64,000 nt of DNA, from contig NZ_JAHUWJ010000008.1 of NCBI RefSeq assembly GCF_019219075.1, positions 62,001 to 126,000 on the forward strand. Direction: 5' to 3'. Within the stretch, counting starts at the first letter, position 1. The number at the start of each line of letters is the position of its first letter. The DNA comes from Chitinophaga sp. sic0106. Lineage in GTDB: Bacteria > Bacteroidota > Bacteroidia > Chitinophagales > Chitinophagaceae. This document shows positions 53,240 through 61,207 of this stretch, piece after piece. The position numbers and the translations under genes are program-made. Below the pieces are notes generated by a model. The model did no database searches, had not been told where the DNA came from, and saw only the letters and a program-made list of their open reading frames with translations.

Positions 53240-54106
53240 ATGAAAACATTCCTGATCGTCTTTGCTGTATTACTTATTTCCAATTATGCACATGCCCAGC
53301 AGCTGCCTGCCCGCTGGGATGAATTAACAGCAGATGATTTTCCTGCTGCATTACAAAAATCCTCCAGGACCTGTATTTTGCCTATCGGTATTCTCGAAAA
53401 GCATGGTTTGCATGCACCTATTGGTACGGACCTGATCCATGTGCGTGAATGGGCCGCACACGCAGTAACGCAGGAATATGCGGTGGTGTTTCCTGACTAC
53501 TTTTACGGGCAAATCAATGAAGCCCGCCACCAACCCGGCACGTTTTCCTTACCCAATAAATTGATACTCGAATTACTGGAGGCTACCTGTGATGAAATTG
53601 CCCGCAATGGTTTCGAAAAAATCATTCTCCTGAACGGGCATGGAGGGAATCCTGAATTCCTGGAATTCTTTATGCAGGGATTGCTTAATAAACGGCGCAG
53701 TTATGCAGTGTATCTGTACCGGCCTGAAAACGATTCCGCATTCGTGAAAACCTACAACCAAATGCATCGCAGCGATTTGAGCACCGACCTCCATGGAGGT
53801 GAAAGCGAATCTTCTATCATACTACATTACCGTCCGGATCTGATGCATATGGAGCGCGCCACTGCTGATAACGGTGAAAATCAGCATAGGTCATCCCTCC
53901 CAGACCTCTATACCCCTATCTGGTGGTATTCTTCCTTTCCTAATCACTATGCCGGTGATGCTTCAAAAACGAATGCGAAACTGGGGAAGTTAATTACGGA
54001 TCATGAAATAGCGCAGTTTGTGAAGGCGCTGAAGGCGGTGAAAGCGGATAGTAAGACGATTGAATTGCAAAAGGAGTTTTATGGGGCGGTGGATAAGGTG
54101 AAGTAG
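53240..54106 (+). CDS. Exported creatininase-family amidohydrolase
   Basis: This 288-residue protein has a signal peptide (MKTFLIVFAVLLISNYAHAQ), so it acts in the periplasm or outside. The creatininase fold shows PARWDELTADDF, CILPIGILEKHGLHAPIGTD (Glu and His metal ligands), ILLNGHGGNPE near residue 130 and LHGGESESS near 185. The family hydrolyses cyclic or linear amides such as creatinine or formamides. It sits alone, next to a divergent LysR gene. The real substrate is unknown. Confidence 0.9.
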   Translation: MKTFLIVFAVLLISNYAHAQQLPARWDELTADDFPAALQKSSRTCILPIGILEKHGLHAPIGTDLIHVREWAAHAVTQEYAVVFPDYFYGQINEARHQPGTFSLPNKLILELLEATCDEIARNGFEKIILLNGHGGNPEFLEFFMQGLLNKRRSYAVYLYRPENDSAFVKTYNQMHRSDLSTDLHGGESESSIILHYRPDLMHMERATADNGENQHRSSLPDLYTPIWWYSSFPNHYAGDASKTNAKLGKLITDHEIAQFVKALKAVKADSKTIELQKEFYGAVDKVK

Positions 54107-54110
54107 GAGG

Positions 54111-54150
54111 GTTATGGGGCCATTACTTAAAGAATGGCCCCATAATACTT
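54111..54150 (+). terminator. Terminator of creatininase gene
   Basis: TTATGGGGCCATT (54112-54124) and AATGGCCCCATAA (54133-54145) form a perfect 13-bp stem with an 8-nt loop. TACTTATTCTTTG follows, a weak U tract. Confidence 0.7.
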
Positions 54151-54248
54151 ATTCTTTGTGTATTTCGGGAGTCTGACTGCAATAAAACAGGTGAACCATC
54201 GTTAGGCGTCTTAATGCTCCAGTTTTGCTGTCGTAAAATTTACAAATG

Positions 54249-54734
54249 TTAATTTTCAAGTTGAGGTTCTTGGTTACTTCTTCTGAAGCGAATGCGGGAT
54301 TTGCTATCTCCGATTGTACGATTAATCATCTCATAGAGTTCTCCCAAGCTTGGTATATAGACATTGGAAATGGTTAGTTTTTTATCAATATTTCTATATC
54401 TCAACCTGATTTCCTTTTGGTCGCCATCCTCCACAGCTGGGTTTATATATTCTAATCTAAAGGTATCAAGCCTTAGTTGTGAAAAAAAATTGCAAATGCT
54501 ATCACCTTGATTTTGGGATAAAGCCTTACTGAATAACATCGTGTTTTTACCACCTTCAAGGCCATCCTGAAAGAATACAAAGAGACTATCATTTGTGATC
54601 TGATAATGGGTAGAATAAGCCATGGAACTATTCATATCCCAAATTTCAATCTGAAAGTCTGTTTGGCAATGCGGTTGCCTCCGTGGGGCACAGGCAACGA
54701 GTAATACTACTCCCCAAAGCACAATTTTCTTCAT
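54249..54734 (-). CDS. Hypothetical lipoprotein
   Basis: The ATG at 54734 gives a lipoprotein signal (MKKIVLWGVVLLVAC); the frame also opens 13 residues upstream. The product has 161 residues. The mature part begins APRRQPHCQTDFQIEIWDM and reads as one small beta-rich domain with many Asn and Ser residues and a basic C-terminus (SRIRFRR). There is no recognised family. It is the downstream member of a minus-strand patch of three small genes, two of them frameshifted, resembling a decaying or rapidly evolving group. Confidence 0.6.
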   Translation of the reverse strand: MKKIVLWGVVLLVACAPRRQPHCQTDFQIEIWDMNSSMAYSTHYQITNDSLFVFFQDGLEGGKNTMLFSKALSQNQGDSICNFFSQLRLDTFRLEYINPAVEDGDQKEIRLRYRNIDKKLTISNVYIPSLGELYEMINRTIGDSKSRIRFRRSNQEPQLEN

Positions 54735-54796
54735 TTTTTTAGAGCAATTTTCACATCTTAGAATATTATTCATCTAGTAAGAAGGTTATCCTTTAT

Positions 54797-55364
54797 CTAT
54801 TTAATGACAGGTTCAACAAACCTGGTCACGGGTGCGTCATCCTGATTTTTCCAGAACGATTCGTCATTCATTATTTGAAATAACAATGCAGATAAGACAT
54901 GGTCTGTTTGCTTTGTGGATTTGCCATTGAGTAATTCATACCATCTCCAGGTATTCGATTTTATTGCGATGAGCCCAGATTGTATTGTCATAAAGTAAGT
55001 AATTTCACCATCGGTAAGCCCAGGGTCCCTCCTTAATTTATAGACCCTATAGTTTATACCGTTGATAGTATAAGCCTGTTGTTTTGCCAGGATAAGCTCG
55101 CATGAATCTCTCCCAAAGACACCCGACCAGTGATAATGTAGTGAGTCGAACAAAATAGTAAAAGTATCCGGAAGAAAAATAGGTATAGCTATAATGTTCC
55201 TGAGATGTTTTAGATTGGAGGTGATAGTTTATCAACCAGGCACTGTCTTTCCGGATGTTTAAAAATGTCAGGCTATCTGTTGGCAGCGACGAGTCAGTTG
55301 AAGGCCTGAACTCAGTACATGCGGCTAGTACCCCAAAAAAGCTAATTGATTTAAGAATTTTCAT
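54797..55364 (-). pseudogene. Frameshifted hypothetical lipoprotein gene
   Basis: Two overlapping frames look like one gene. The first (55364 to about 55180) has a lipoprotein signal (MKILKSISFFGVLAAC) and reads to LQSKTSQEHYS. The same strand then continues sensibly only in the +1 frame (IPIFLPDTFTILFDSLHYHWSGVF, abridged), ending at 54797 (FVEPVIK). One extra base near 55175-55195 (GAACATTATAGCTATACC) would explain the break. The second frame lacks an ATG. No family is recognised. It may be a sequencing error. Confidence 0.6.
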
Positions 55365-55499
55365 TTTAAGAAGTTGCTTATCCCTGATTACAGTGTTGCA
55401 TAATTTTCATCCGTGTTCTCCTGCATTAATACTCCATTGGTTGAGCAGATTGAATGATATTGATCTCTATTAAGATGTTACACTCCCTGGCAGGTTGTT

Positions 55500-55963
55500 T
55501 TAATTCACTTCTATCACATACTGCCAATTACGATTTTCTTGATCCCAGCTATCCCGCTTCTTAGCAAACTGACTATAGCTTACCGTTTCCCGATCTATAT
55601 CACCATACAAAAACAAATACCTTGAAAAATCAACTTGCTGGTTATTTAATGCCACCTCAAAGAAAAAGGTTCCGTCCATTGTTCAGTAGTTCTTCCTTTT
55701 CCCCATATGGCAATGCCACCAAGAGACAACTCTTTGTCAGTTAACCCAAAAGCTGTTATAAGGCAATCATCCATCCACTTTGCCGTATCCCATCCGTTTC
55801 CATTTGATCTCAGATGGGTTTGTAGTAATGACACCAGTATGGAAGAAGCTCCGTCGAGGTATTGATTGTAGTATACTTCGGGCTTCAGGAGATTGCTGAG
55901 GTATGGAATGCCGGCATTGAGTTTTTCCGCGATCAGCTCCTGTATTGATTTCAATGATTTCAT
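55500..55963 (-). pseudogene. Frameshifted hypothetical gene (T-run contraction)
   Basis: The first frame starts at 55963 (MKSLKSIQELIAEKLNAGIP) and runs to TTEQWTEPFSLRWH. If one T is added to the five-T run (minus strand, near 55658-55662) the reading becomes EPFFFEVALNNQQVDFSRYLF and continues to VIEVN at 55500. That gives about 154 residues with no signal peptide. Natural frameshift, slippage or a sequencing error are all possible. No family is recognised. Confidence 0.6.
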
Positions 55964-56001
55964 TATTTTCTAATATATTCATGCCTGACAGCTATCAGAA
56001 C

Positions 56002-56032
56002 AAAAAAGGGCAGGATATCCCTATCCTGCCCC
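56002..56032 (-). terminator. Intrinsic terminator of OsmC gene
   Basis: On the minus strand GGGCAGGATA-GGGA-TATCCTGCCC is followed by six T. Confidence 0.88.
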
Positions 56033-56052
56033 AATAACGTTCAATTACCGGA

Positions 56053-56460
56053 TTACCAGTTAAACACCACCGTCTGCTTAATATCCGGATGCACACTATA
56101 CGCCACAGGACAAGTATGCGCCGCCTTTTCCAGCACGGTCCTTTCCTTCTCGCCCAAACCATGACCGGCAGGGAAATCGAAAGTAATATCCACGCCTACA
56201 ATCCTGCGGGGGTCGGTACCCATAATCTTTTTGATGCTCACTTTGGTGCCGTCAATGTTCCACTTGCTCTCACGGGCACGCATACCCATAATCGTCAGCA
56301 TGCAGGAGCCCAGGGCAGTAGCTACCAGGTCAGTTGGAGAAAACCTTTCCCCGCGGCCATTGTTATCTACCGGAGCATCGGTTTCAATCACGGAGCCGGA
56401 TTGCAGGTGGGTAGCAGTGGTGCGGAGTTCGCCGGTGTATATAATTTCAGCTGTATTCAT
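56053..56460 (-). CDS. OsmC-family peroxiredoxin-like protein
   Basis: This 135-residue cytoplasmic protein of the OsmC/Ohr family reduces organic hydroperoxides with two cysteines. Cys53 in TALGSCMLTIMG and Cys117 in AHTCPVAYSVHP are the conserved redox pair. FSPTDLVATALGSC and IDGTKVSIKKIM follow the YhfA-like subtype. The gene is monocistronic with a good terminator. It could also be named an OsmC-like redox protein; the exact substrate is unknown. Confidence 0.9.
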   Translation of the reverse strand: MNTAEIIYTGELRTTATHLQSGSVIETDAPVDNNGRGERFSPTDLVATALGSCMLTIMGMRARESKWNIDGTKVSIKKIMGTDPRRIVGVDITFDFPAGHGLGEKERTVLEKAAHTCPVAYSVHPDIKQTVVFNW

Positions 56461-56590
56461 GGTTATGTTTTTAGATTTGAATGCAAGTTACATATTGTAA
56501 ACAAACCATAAAATAAGTGTATTTTTAATTATCATAACATAACAATACCTTTAGCAAAGCGTTTAATAATTATATCAACAGCCCATTACT

Positions 56591-57412
56591 GTGAAAAAAT
56601 TATACTTGATCATCCTTATTTCAGCGATCAGTGGCTTAGTTTCAGCACAAACCACGTCTACCAATTCCGGCAAAACAGAAAAAGAACAGCGTAAGCTGAA
56701 GAAAATAAAGGTTTTCAAGGAACAGGAAGAAGGGGAAAACGTATTCCAGCGCGATTTCTCCCTGGGAGGTCGCCTGAATACCGACGGCTGGAGCGGTTTC
56801 TTCGAGCTGGGCTATCGCAAAAGCCGGAAAATCGTGAATTATTTCCAGTTTGAAATCTCCGAAAAGAAAAGTCCCAAGGAAGATAAGCTCCAGGCCATCA
56901 CACCACTGGGCTTTAGCGCCCGTCCATTTATCTACGGGAAGCAAAATAACTTCTACCCGGTGAAATTTGGCGTGGGCCAGCGCTACCTGATCGGCGGCAA
57001 AGCCAATAAAAATGGGGTAGAGGTATCCGGTATCTATTACGGTGGTATCTCCATTGGCCTGCTGAAACCCTACTATCTGAGCGTAAATGCCGGCAACGAC
57101 CGCCTGGAAGATATTAAATATGATCCTAATGGACCCTACGCGGATGTATTCCTAGACGATGCCTCCATCTACGGTGCAGGCGGATTCGGGAAAGGCTGGG
57201 GCGAGCTGAGCGTGATCCCCGGCGTACATGCCAAGCTGGGCCTGCGGTTCGACTGGGCACACTTCAACGAAGTAGTAAGTGCACTGGAATGTGGCGTGAA
57301 CTTCGAAATGTATACCAAGAAAGTACCTATTATGATTAATGATTATAATAAACAGTTCATGTTTAACGCTTATGTAGGTCTTCAATTCGGGAAGCGCTGG
57401 AATAAGAGATAA
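56591..57412 (+). CDS. Probable outer-membrane beta-barrel protein
   Basis: This 273-residue protein begins at a GTG with a signal peptide (MKKLYLIILISAISGLVSAQ). A Lys/Glu-rich linker (about 27-47) leads into repeated beta strands with alternating aromatic residues (FQRDFSLGGRLNTDGWSGFFELGYRKS, RYLIGGKANKNGVEVSGIYYGG, abridged), ending in VGLQFGKRWNKR. There is no recognised family name, but similar proteins are common in Bacteroidota. It sits 36 nt before lipA on the same strand. Confidence 0.7.
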   Translation: MKKLYLIILISAISGLVSAQTTSTNSGKTEKEQRKLKKIKVFKEQEEGENVFQRDFSLGGRLNTDGWSGFFELGYRKSRKIVNYFQFEISEKKSPKEDKLQAITPLGFSARPFIYGKQNNFYPVKFGVGQRYLIGGKANKNGVEVSGIYYGGISIGLLKPYYLSVNAGNDRLEDIKYDPNGPYADVFLDDASIYGAGGFGKGWGELSVIPGVHAKLGLRFDWAHFNEVVSALECGVNFEMYTKKVPIMINDYNKQFMFNAYVGLQFGKRWNKR

Positions 57413-57448
57413 GTATTACCTTTGTTTTTCTAAAGAAAGGAGTAAGCG

Positions 57449-58345
57449 ATGCAAGAATTACCCGTATTAGCTGCCGAACCGGCCACCACCAGAGTGAAAA
57501 AACCAGACTGGCTGCGCGTAAAATTACCGATAGGCGAGAACTACAAACAGGTGCGTAACCTGGTAGATACCCATAAATTACATACCATCTGCGAAAGCGG
57601 AAACTGCCCCAACATGGGTGAGTGCTGGGGTGCCGGCACTGCCACCTTCATGATCCTGGGAAATATCTGTACCCGTAGCTGCGGATTTTGCGCCGTAGCC
57701 ACCGGCCGTCCTGATCCGGTGGATAACGACGAGCCACAGCGTGTAGCAGAAGCTATCTACCTCATGAAAGTGAAACATGCCGTTATCACTTCCGTGGACA
57801 GAGATGAGCTCAAAGATGGCGGTTCCATCGTATGGGCCAACACCATCAAAGCGGTACGTGCCCTCAACCCGGATACCACCATGGAAACGCTCATCCCCGA
57901 CTTCCGCGGCCAATGGGAAAACCTCCAGCGCATCATCGATGCAGCGCCGGAAATCGTTTCCCATAACCTGGAAACAGTAGAGCGCCTGACCAAACAAGTA
58001 CGTATCCAGGCTAAATACCACCGCAGCCTCGAAGTGATCCGCCGCCTCAAAGAAGGTGGTATGCGCACCAAGAGCGGTATCATGCTCGGCCTCGGCGAAA
58101 CCAAAGAAGAAGTGGTGCAGGCTATGCAGGACCTGTACGATAACGGTTGCGATGTAGTAACCCTCGGACAATACCTCCAGCCAACACCTAAACACCTCCC
58201 CGTGGTACGCTTCGTACACCCGGACGAATTTGCAGAATTACGCGAAATAGGATATAACATGGGCCTCGACTACGTAGAGGCCGGACCGTTAGTACGTTCC
58301 TCCTACCACGCAGAAAAACATATTGTTAGCGGTCGGAATAAATGA
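57449..58345 (+). CDS. lipA: Lipoyl synthase
   Basis: This 298-residue radical SAM enzyme inserts two sulfurs into octanoyl groups to make lipoyl cofactor for pyruvate and 2-oxoglutarate dehydrogenases. The auxiliary cluster uses Cys48, Cys53 and Cys59 ([14 protein letters not shown]). The SAM cluster uses Cys74, Cys78 and Cys81 (CTRSCGFC). The C-terminal RSSYHAEKH carries the conserved Arg-Ser-Ser. A -7-like TACCTTTG lies at 57417-57424, and AAGGAG is visible before the ATG. All motifs are complete. Confidence 0.97.
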   Translation: MQELPVLAAEPATTRVKKPDWLRVKLPIGENYKQVRNLVDTHKLHTICESGNCPNMGECWGAGTATFMILGNICTRSCGFCAVATGRPDPVDNDEPQRVAEAIYLMKVKHAVITSVDRDELKDGGSIVWANTIKAVRALNPDTTMETLIPDFRGQWENLQRIIDAAPEIVSHNLETVERLTKQVRIQAKYHRSLEVIRRLKEGGMRTKSGIMLGLGETKEEVVQAMQDLYDNGCDVVTLGQYLQPTPKHLPVVRFVHPDEFAELREIGYNMGLDYVEAGPLVRSSYHAEKHIVSGRNK

Positions 58346-58375
58346 TGACCGGCGGCTAACTTCATCTAATTGTTA

Positions 58376-58402
58376 AAATCCACCCATATGGGTGGATTTT
58401 TC
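58376..58402 (+). terminator. Intrinsic terminator of lipA
   Basis: AAATCCACCC-ATAT-GGGTGGATTT is followed by TTCTTTTT. Confidence 0.9.
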
Positions 58403-58690
58403 TTTTTAGTATACTATCTTAGCGCCTCGTTTAAATTTACCTAAAACGGCAGCATAAACCCGTTGCTAACCTACTACCTGAGTGTGTTAACTTAAACACC
58501 TACCTGTTATCTGCGACTGCACAGCATTAGTAATTGAATGCACTGAACTTTTTGCAGGTCTTATGGATTTGCATTATAAAGGACGATAATCTGGCCATAC
58601 ATACTATGTATCTACGTATACACCTGTACGTTACCTCCCTTTTATTGTCTGAGATTGGAACAACGAAGAACTGAATGTCAAAAGCCTTTT
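58403..58690. other. Intergenic region upstream of the efflux operon
   Basis: No gene, RNA or clear promoter is visible. It is a probable regulatory region for the tripartite pump; no TetR or MarR gene or obvious long operator palindrome was found here. Confidence 0.4.
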
Positions 58691-60025
58691 ATGAAAAGAG
58701 CATTTTACCTGTTAGCTGTGTCGTGCGGAATGTTATTCTCCGGCCAGCTTCACGCGCAGCAATCATCGGACTCTCTGCTGACTTCCGCCTCCCTGCAGGA
58801 TTGTATCCGTTATGCACTGGCCAATCAGCCACTGATCCATCAGTCGCTGATCGATGAAGCCATCACCGACCGCACCATCAAAAGTAAACTGGCCGACTGG
58901 TACCCGCAGGTACAGCTGGACGCAAACCTGCAGCACTACCTGGAACTGCCTACTTCTATCTTCGGTGGGAATCCTACCAAAGTAGGCGTAGCCAATACCT
59001 CCGGTGCCACGTTTACCTTAAATCAAAACCTGTTTACCCGCGATCTCCTCCTGGCAAGCAATACCGCCAGAGATGTACGTAAGCAAACCAAACAAACCAC
59101 CACCAGCAACAGGATAGAAGTGGTGGCCAGCGTTAGCAAAGCCTACTACGACGTGCTGCTTACCCACCAGCAAATTAATGTGCTGAACGAAGATATCCTT
59201 CGCCTGGAACGCTCGCTCAAAGACGCAGTGAATCAGTACGAAAGTGGTGTGGTCGATAAAACTGACTATAAACGCGCCAGCATCTCCCTAAACAATGCTA
59301 AAGCCCAACGCAAAACTGCGCTGGAACTGGTAACCGCCAAACAGGCCTACCTCAAGCAACTCATGGGATACCCCGCCACCAGCCCGGATGTACCTATCTC
59401 CAGCGATACCTCCCGACTGGCAGCGGAAGTAAACAGCAGCGATACCAGCATAGTCGCCGACTATCATAACCGTATCGAATACCAGCTGCTCCAAACGCAA
59501 CAGAGCTTGCTGCAGGCAAACATCCAATACAATAAATGGAGCTTTATCCCCAATGTTTCGGCTTTTGTAAACTATGCCTTCGCATGGCAAAACCAAAACT
59601 TCGGACAGCTGTACAGCACCAACTACCCTAACTCCCTGTTAGGCGTAAAATTCTCTGTACCTATCTTCCAGGGTGGTAAACGCGTGCATAATATCAGAAT
59701 GGCCGAACTCCAGCTGCAACGCAACGAATGGGATTTCGAAGCCCTGGATAAAGCTGTAAATACGGAATACACACAGGCAATGTCGGCCTACAGAAGTAAC
59801 CTCAACGACTATACGACGCTGAAAGAAAATGTAGCCATGGCACAGGACGTATATAACATGCTGCAGCTGCAATACAAGGAAGGGATCAAAACTTATCTCG
59901 AGGTGCTCGTATCCGAAACAGAACTGCGTACGGCTCAACTGAGCTACTACAACGCCATGTACCAGGTATTGAGCAGCAAAATTGATCTGCAGAAAGCATT
60001 AGGAACATTAACAGTAAACTATTAA
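58691..60025 (+). CDS. TolC-family outer membrane efflux channel
   Basis: The ATG at 58691 gives a signal peptide (MKRAFYLLAVSCGMLFSGQLHAQ); the open frame extends 12 residues upstream. The product has 444 residues. TolC-type proteins form a trimeric channel through the outer membrane. Repeated helical hairpins show the family layout: SLQDCIRYALANQPLIHQSL near the start, NRIEVVASVSKAYYDVLLTHQQI, LSLPNAK-like NNAKAQRKTALELV and the second repeat LQLQYKEGIKTYLEVLVSE. It is the first gene of the efflux operon and its stop abuts the adaptor frame. Confidence 0.93.
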   Translation: MKRAFYLLAVSCGMLFSGQLHAQQSSDSLLTSASLQDCIRYALANQPLIHQSLIDEAITDRTIKSKLADWYPQVQLDANLQHYLELPTSIFGGNPTKVGVANTSGATFTLNQNLFTRDLLLASNTARDVRKQTKQTTTSNRIEVVASVSKAYYDVLLTHQQINVLNEDILRLERSLKDAVNQYESGVVDKTDYKRASISLNNAKAQRKTALELVTAKQAYLKQLMGYPATSPDVPISSDTSRLAAEVNSSDTSIVADYHNRIEYQLLQTQQSLLQANIQYNKWSFIPNVSAFVNYAFAWQNQNFGQLYSTNYPNSLLGVKFSVPIFQGGKRVHNIRMAELQLQRNEWDFEALDKAVNTEYTQAMSAYRSNLNDYTTLKENVAMAQDVYNMLQLQYKEGIKTYLEVLVSETELRTAQLSYYNAMYQVLSSKIDLQKALGTLTVNY

Positions 60026-60043
60026 ATGGTAACCGGAACGGAT

Positions 60044-61183
60044 ATGAAAAAAATGAATCACTTTGTCTTTTTAAGCGCTGCCGGCATGCTTGCCTTCTCT
60101 GCCTGTAAAGGTCCTGGACAAAAAGGCGCACCCGCTTTGCCCCCTACAGCGGTAAACACCGTGGAAGCCAACATTGCCCCGGCGGTGTATTACGATAAGT
60201 TCCCGGCCAGCGTGGTAGCACTCAACCAGGTGGAACTGCGCTCACAGGTATCCGGCTTTATCACCGGCATCTTCTTCCAGGAAGGAGAAGTAGTGCAGAA
60301 AGGCAAAGTCCTCTATGAAATCGACCGCCGCAAATACGAAGCTGCCTACCGCCAGGCGGAAGCCAGCATCGCCAGCGCACAGGCTAACTATAACAAAGCT
60401 AAAAAAGATGACGACCGCTATAAACGCCTCGCCGAACAAGATGCCGTAGCCCGTCAGATCCTCGATAACGCGGAAGCAGCCCTGGAAACTTCCCGCAGCC
60501 AGCTCGCTGCTGCCCAGGCCAGCCTGCTCGCCGCCCGCACGGATCTGGACTACTCCCTCATCAAAGCGCCGTTTACCGGCCGTATCGGTATCTCACAGGT
60601 TCGTTTAGGCGCACAGGTGAGTCCGGGTACCACGCTGCTCAACACCATCTCCAGCGAAAACCCGATTGCAGTGGATTTCGTGGTAAACGAAACCGATATC
60701 GCCCGCTACGCGGAATTACAAGGTAAGTCCACCGCCGGCGATACCACGTTCCGCCTCCAATTATCCGATGGCTCCATGTATCCGCTCAACGGCCGCCTGC
60801 TGGCAGTAGACCGGGGCGTGGACAACCAAACCGCCACCATCCGGGTACGTATCGAATTCAACAACCCGGATGATAAACTGAAAGATGGTATGAGCTGCGT
60901 ACTCAACGTACTCAACCAACAATCCGGCGATCGCCTCATCATCCCTTACAAAGCCCTCACCGAGCAAATGGGTGAATACTTTGTATTTGTGGCCAAAGAC
61001 AGCATCGCCATCCAACGTAAAGTGCATCTCGGACCAAGAATGCGCGATCAGATTGTAATCATGGAAGGACTCCAGCAAGGTGATAAAGTTATTACAGAAG
61101 GATTCCAGCGCCTTCGTGATAGCAGCAAGATTCAATTAGGTACACCTGCCGCTCCGCAAGGCGCCGCAGCAGCGAAGAAATAA
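60044..61183 (+). CDS. RND efflux periplasmic adaptor (membrane fusion protein)
   Basis: The ATG at 60044 gives a lipoprotein signal (MKKMNHFVFLSAAGMLAFSAC); an ATG at 60026, directly after the TolC stop, is in frame. The product has 379 residues. The lipoyl-like half motifs VALNQVELRSQVSGFI and LDYSLIKAPFTGRIGISQVRLGAQV flank a coiled-coil hairpin (AYRQAEASIASAQANYNKA, ALETSRSQLAAAQ). The beta-barrel and C-terminal domains follow. It bridges the pump and TolC channel. It lies between them in the operon. Confidence 0.94.
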   Translation: MKKMNHFVFLSAAGMLAFSACKGPGQKGAPALPPTAVNTVEANIAPAVYYDKFPASVVALNQVELRSQVSGFITGIFFQEGEVVQKGKVLYEIDRRKYEAAYRQAEASIASAQANYNKAKKDDDRYKRLAEQDAVARQILDNAEAALETSRSQLAAAQASLLAARTDLDYSLIKAPFTGRIGISQVRLGAQVSPGTTLLNTISSENPIAVDFVVNETDIARYAELQGKSTAGDTTFRLQLSDGSMYPLNGRLLAVDRGVDNQTATIRVRIEFNNPDDKLKDGMSCVLNVLNQQSGDRLIIPYKALTEQMGEYFVFVAKDSIAIQRKVHLGPRMRDQIVIMEGLQQGDKVITEGFQRLRDSSKIQLGTPAAPQGAAAAKK

Positions 61184-61207
61184 GTTCACGAGACTCAACA
61201 CTAGATC

